From Leptofilum sp050292445 (GTDB lineage Bacteria > Chloroflexota > Anaerolineae > Promineifilales > Promineifilaceae), in assembly GCA_050292445.1 (NCBI GenBank), contig JBNKLQ010000325.1:1-6187 (forward strand): 6,187 nt of DNA, written 5' to 3'. The position numbers were made by a program, and so were the translations under genes. Positions 6,155 to 6,187 of this stretch are shown one piece after another. The stretch's first letter is position 1. Each line of letters begins with the position of its first letter. The notes under the pieces were generated by a model. It saw only the letters and a program-made list of their open reading frames with translations, did no database searches and was not told the DNA's origin.

Positions 6155-6187
6155 GTGGCCGTCGAAACTTTTGCAGGAAAAGATGTT
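6155..6187 (+). CDS. Probable start of the next gene (5' fragment, 11 codons)
   Basis: A GTG at 6155 lies 8 nt after a strong Shine-Dalgarno, GGAGG at 6142-6146, and 18 nt after the radA stop. The frame reads M-A-V-E-T-F-A-G-K-D-V to the window edge without a stop. The spacing suggests co-transcription with radA. An ATG at 6183, preceded by AGGA at 6175-6178, is a weaker alternative start in another frame. The fragment is too short to assign a family. Confidence 0.5.
   Translation, partial: MAVETFAGKDV

Overview
The window looks like chromosomal DNA of a free-living bacterium, most likely a Chloroflexota member of the Anaerolineae/Caldilineae/Ardenticatenia kind. That assignment is an inference from gene content (DUF4012, DUF2723 and YbhN/AglD-type flippase-like genes side by side) and from a very over-represented palindrome, ACGGCCGT (14 exact copies). 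No rRNA or other taxonomic marker is present. The window is almost wholly coding; the only sizeable non-coding stretch is about 107 bp between two divergent transcription units.

Left unit (minus strand, 4647 down to 1, running off the left edge). Five genes are packed with junctions of -4, 10, 4 and 1 bp, so they look like one operon. In order of transcription they are: a 100-aa three-helix membrane protein; a 144-aa protein with a signal peptide, a Thr/Pro/Ala-rich external segment and a C-terminal membrane anchor; a 344-aa flippase-like membrane protein of the PF03706 (lysylphosphatidylglycerol synthase TM / YbhN / AglD) family; a 464-aa GT-C-like polytopic protein of the DUF2723 (TMEM260-type) family; and a DUF4012 protein of which about 489 residues are visible, with its C-terminus outside the window. 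The set reads as a cell-surface glycoconjugate or protein-glycosylation module: a lipid-linked sugar handler, a membrane glycosyltransferase, a possible glycan-bearing stalk protein and an extracytoplasmic DUF4012 protein. The biochemical role of the whole module is inferred, not known.

Right unit (plus strand, 4755 onward). A complete, canonical radA (460 aa; C4 zinc finger, RecA-like ATPase, KNRFG motif, Lon-like C-terminal domain) is followed 17 bp later by the probable GTG start of another gene that leaves the window after 11 codons.

The divergent intergenic region holds a perfect 15-bp inverted repeat, a nested 7-bp hairpin and two near-identical Shine-Dalgarno/start segments in the radA frame, which may form alternative leader structures. 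There is no tRNA, rRNA, CRISPR array, transposase or integrase in the window.
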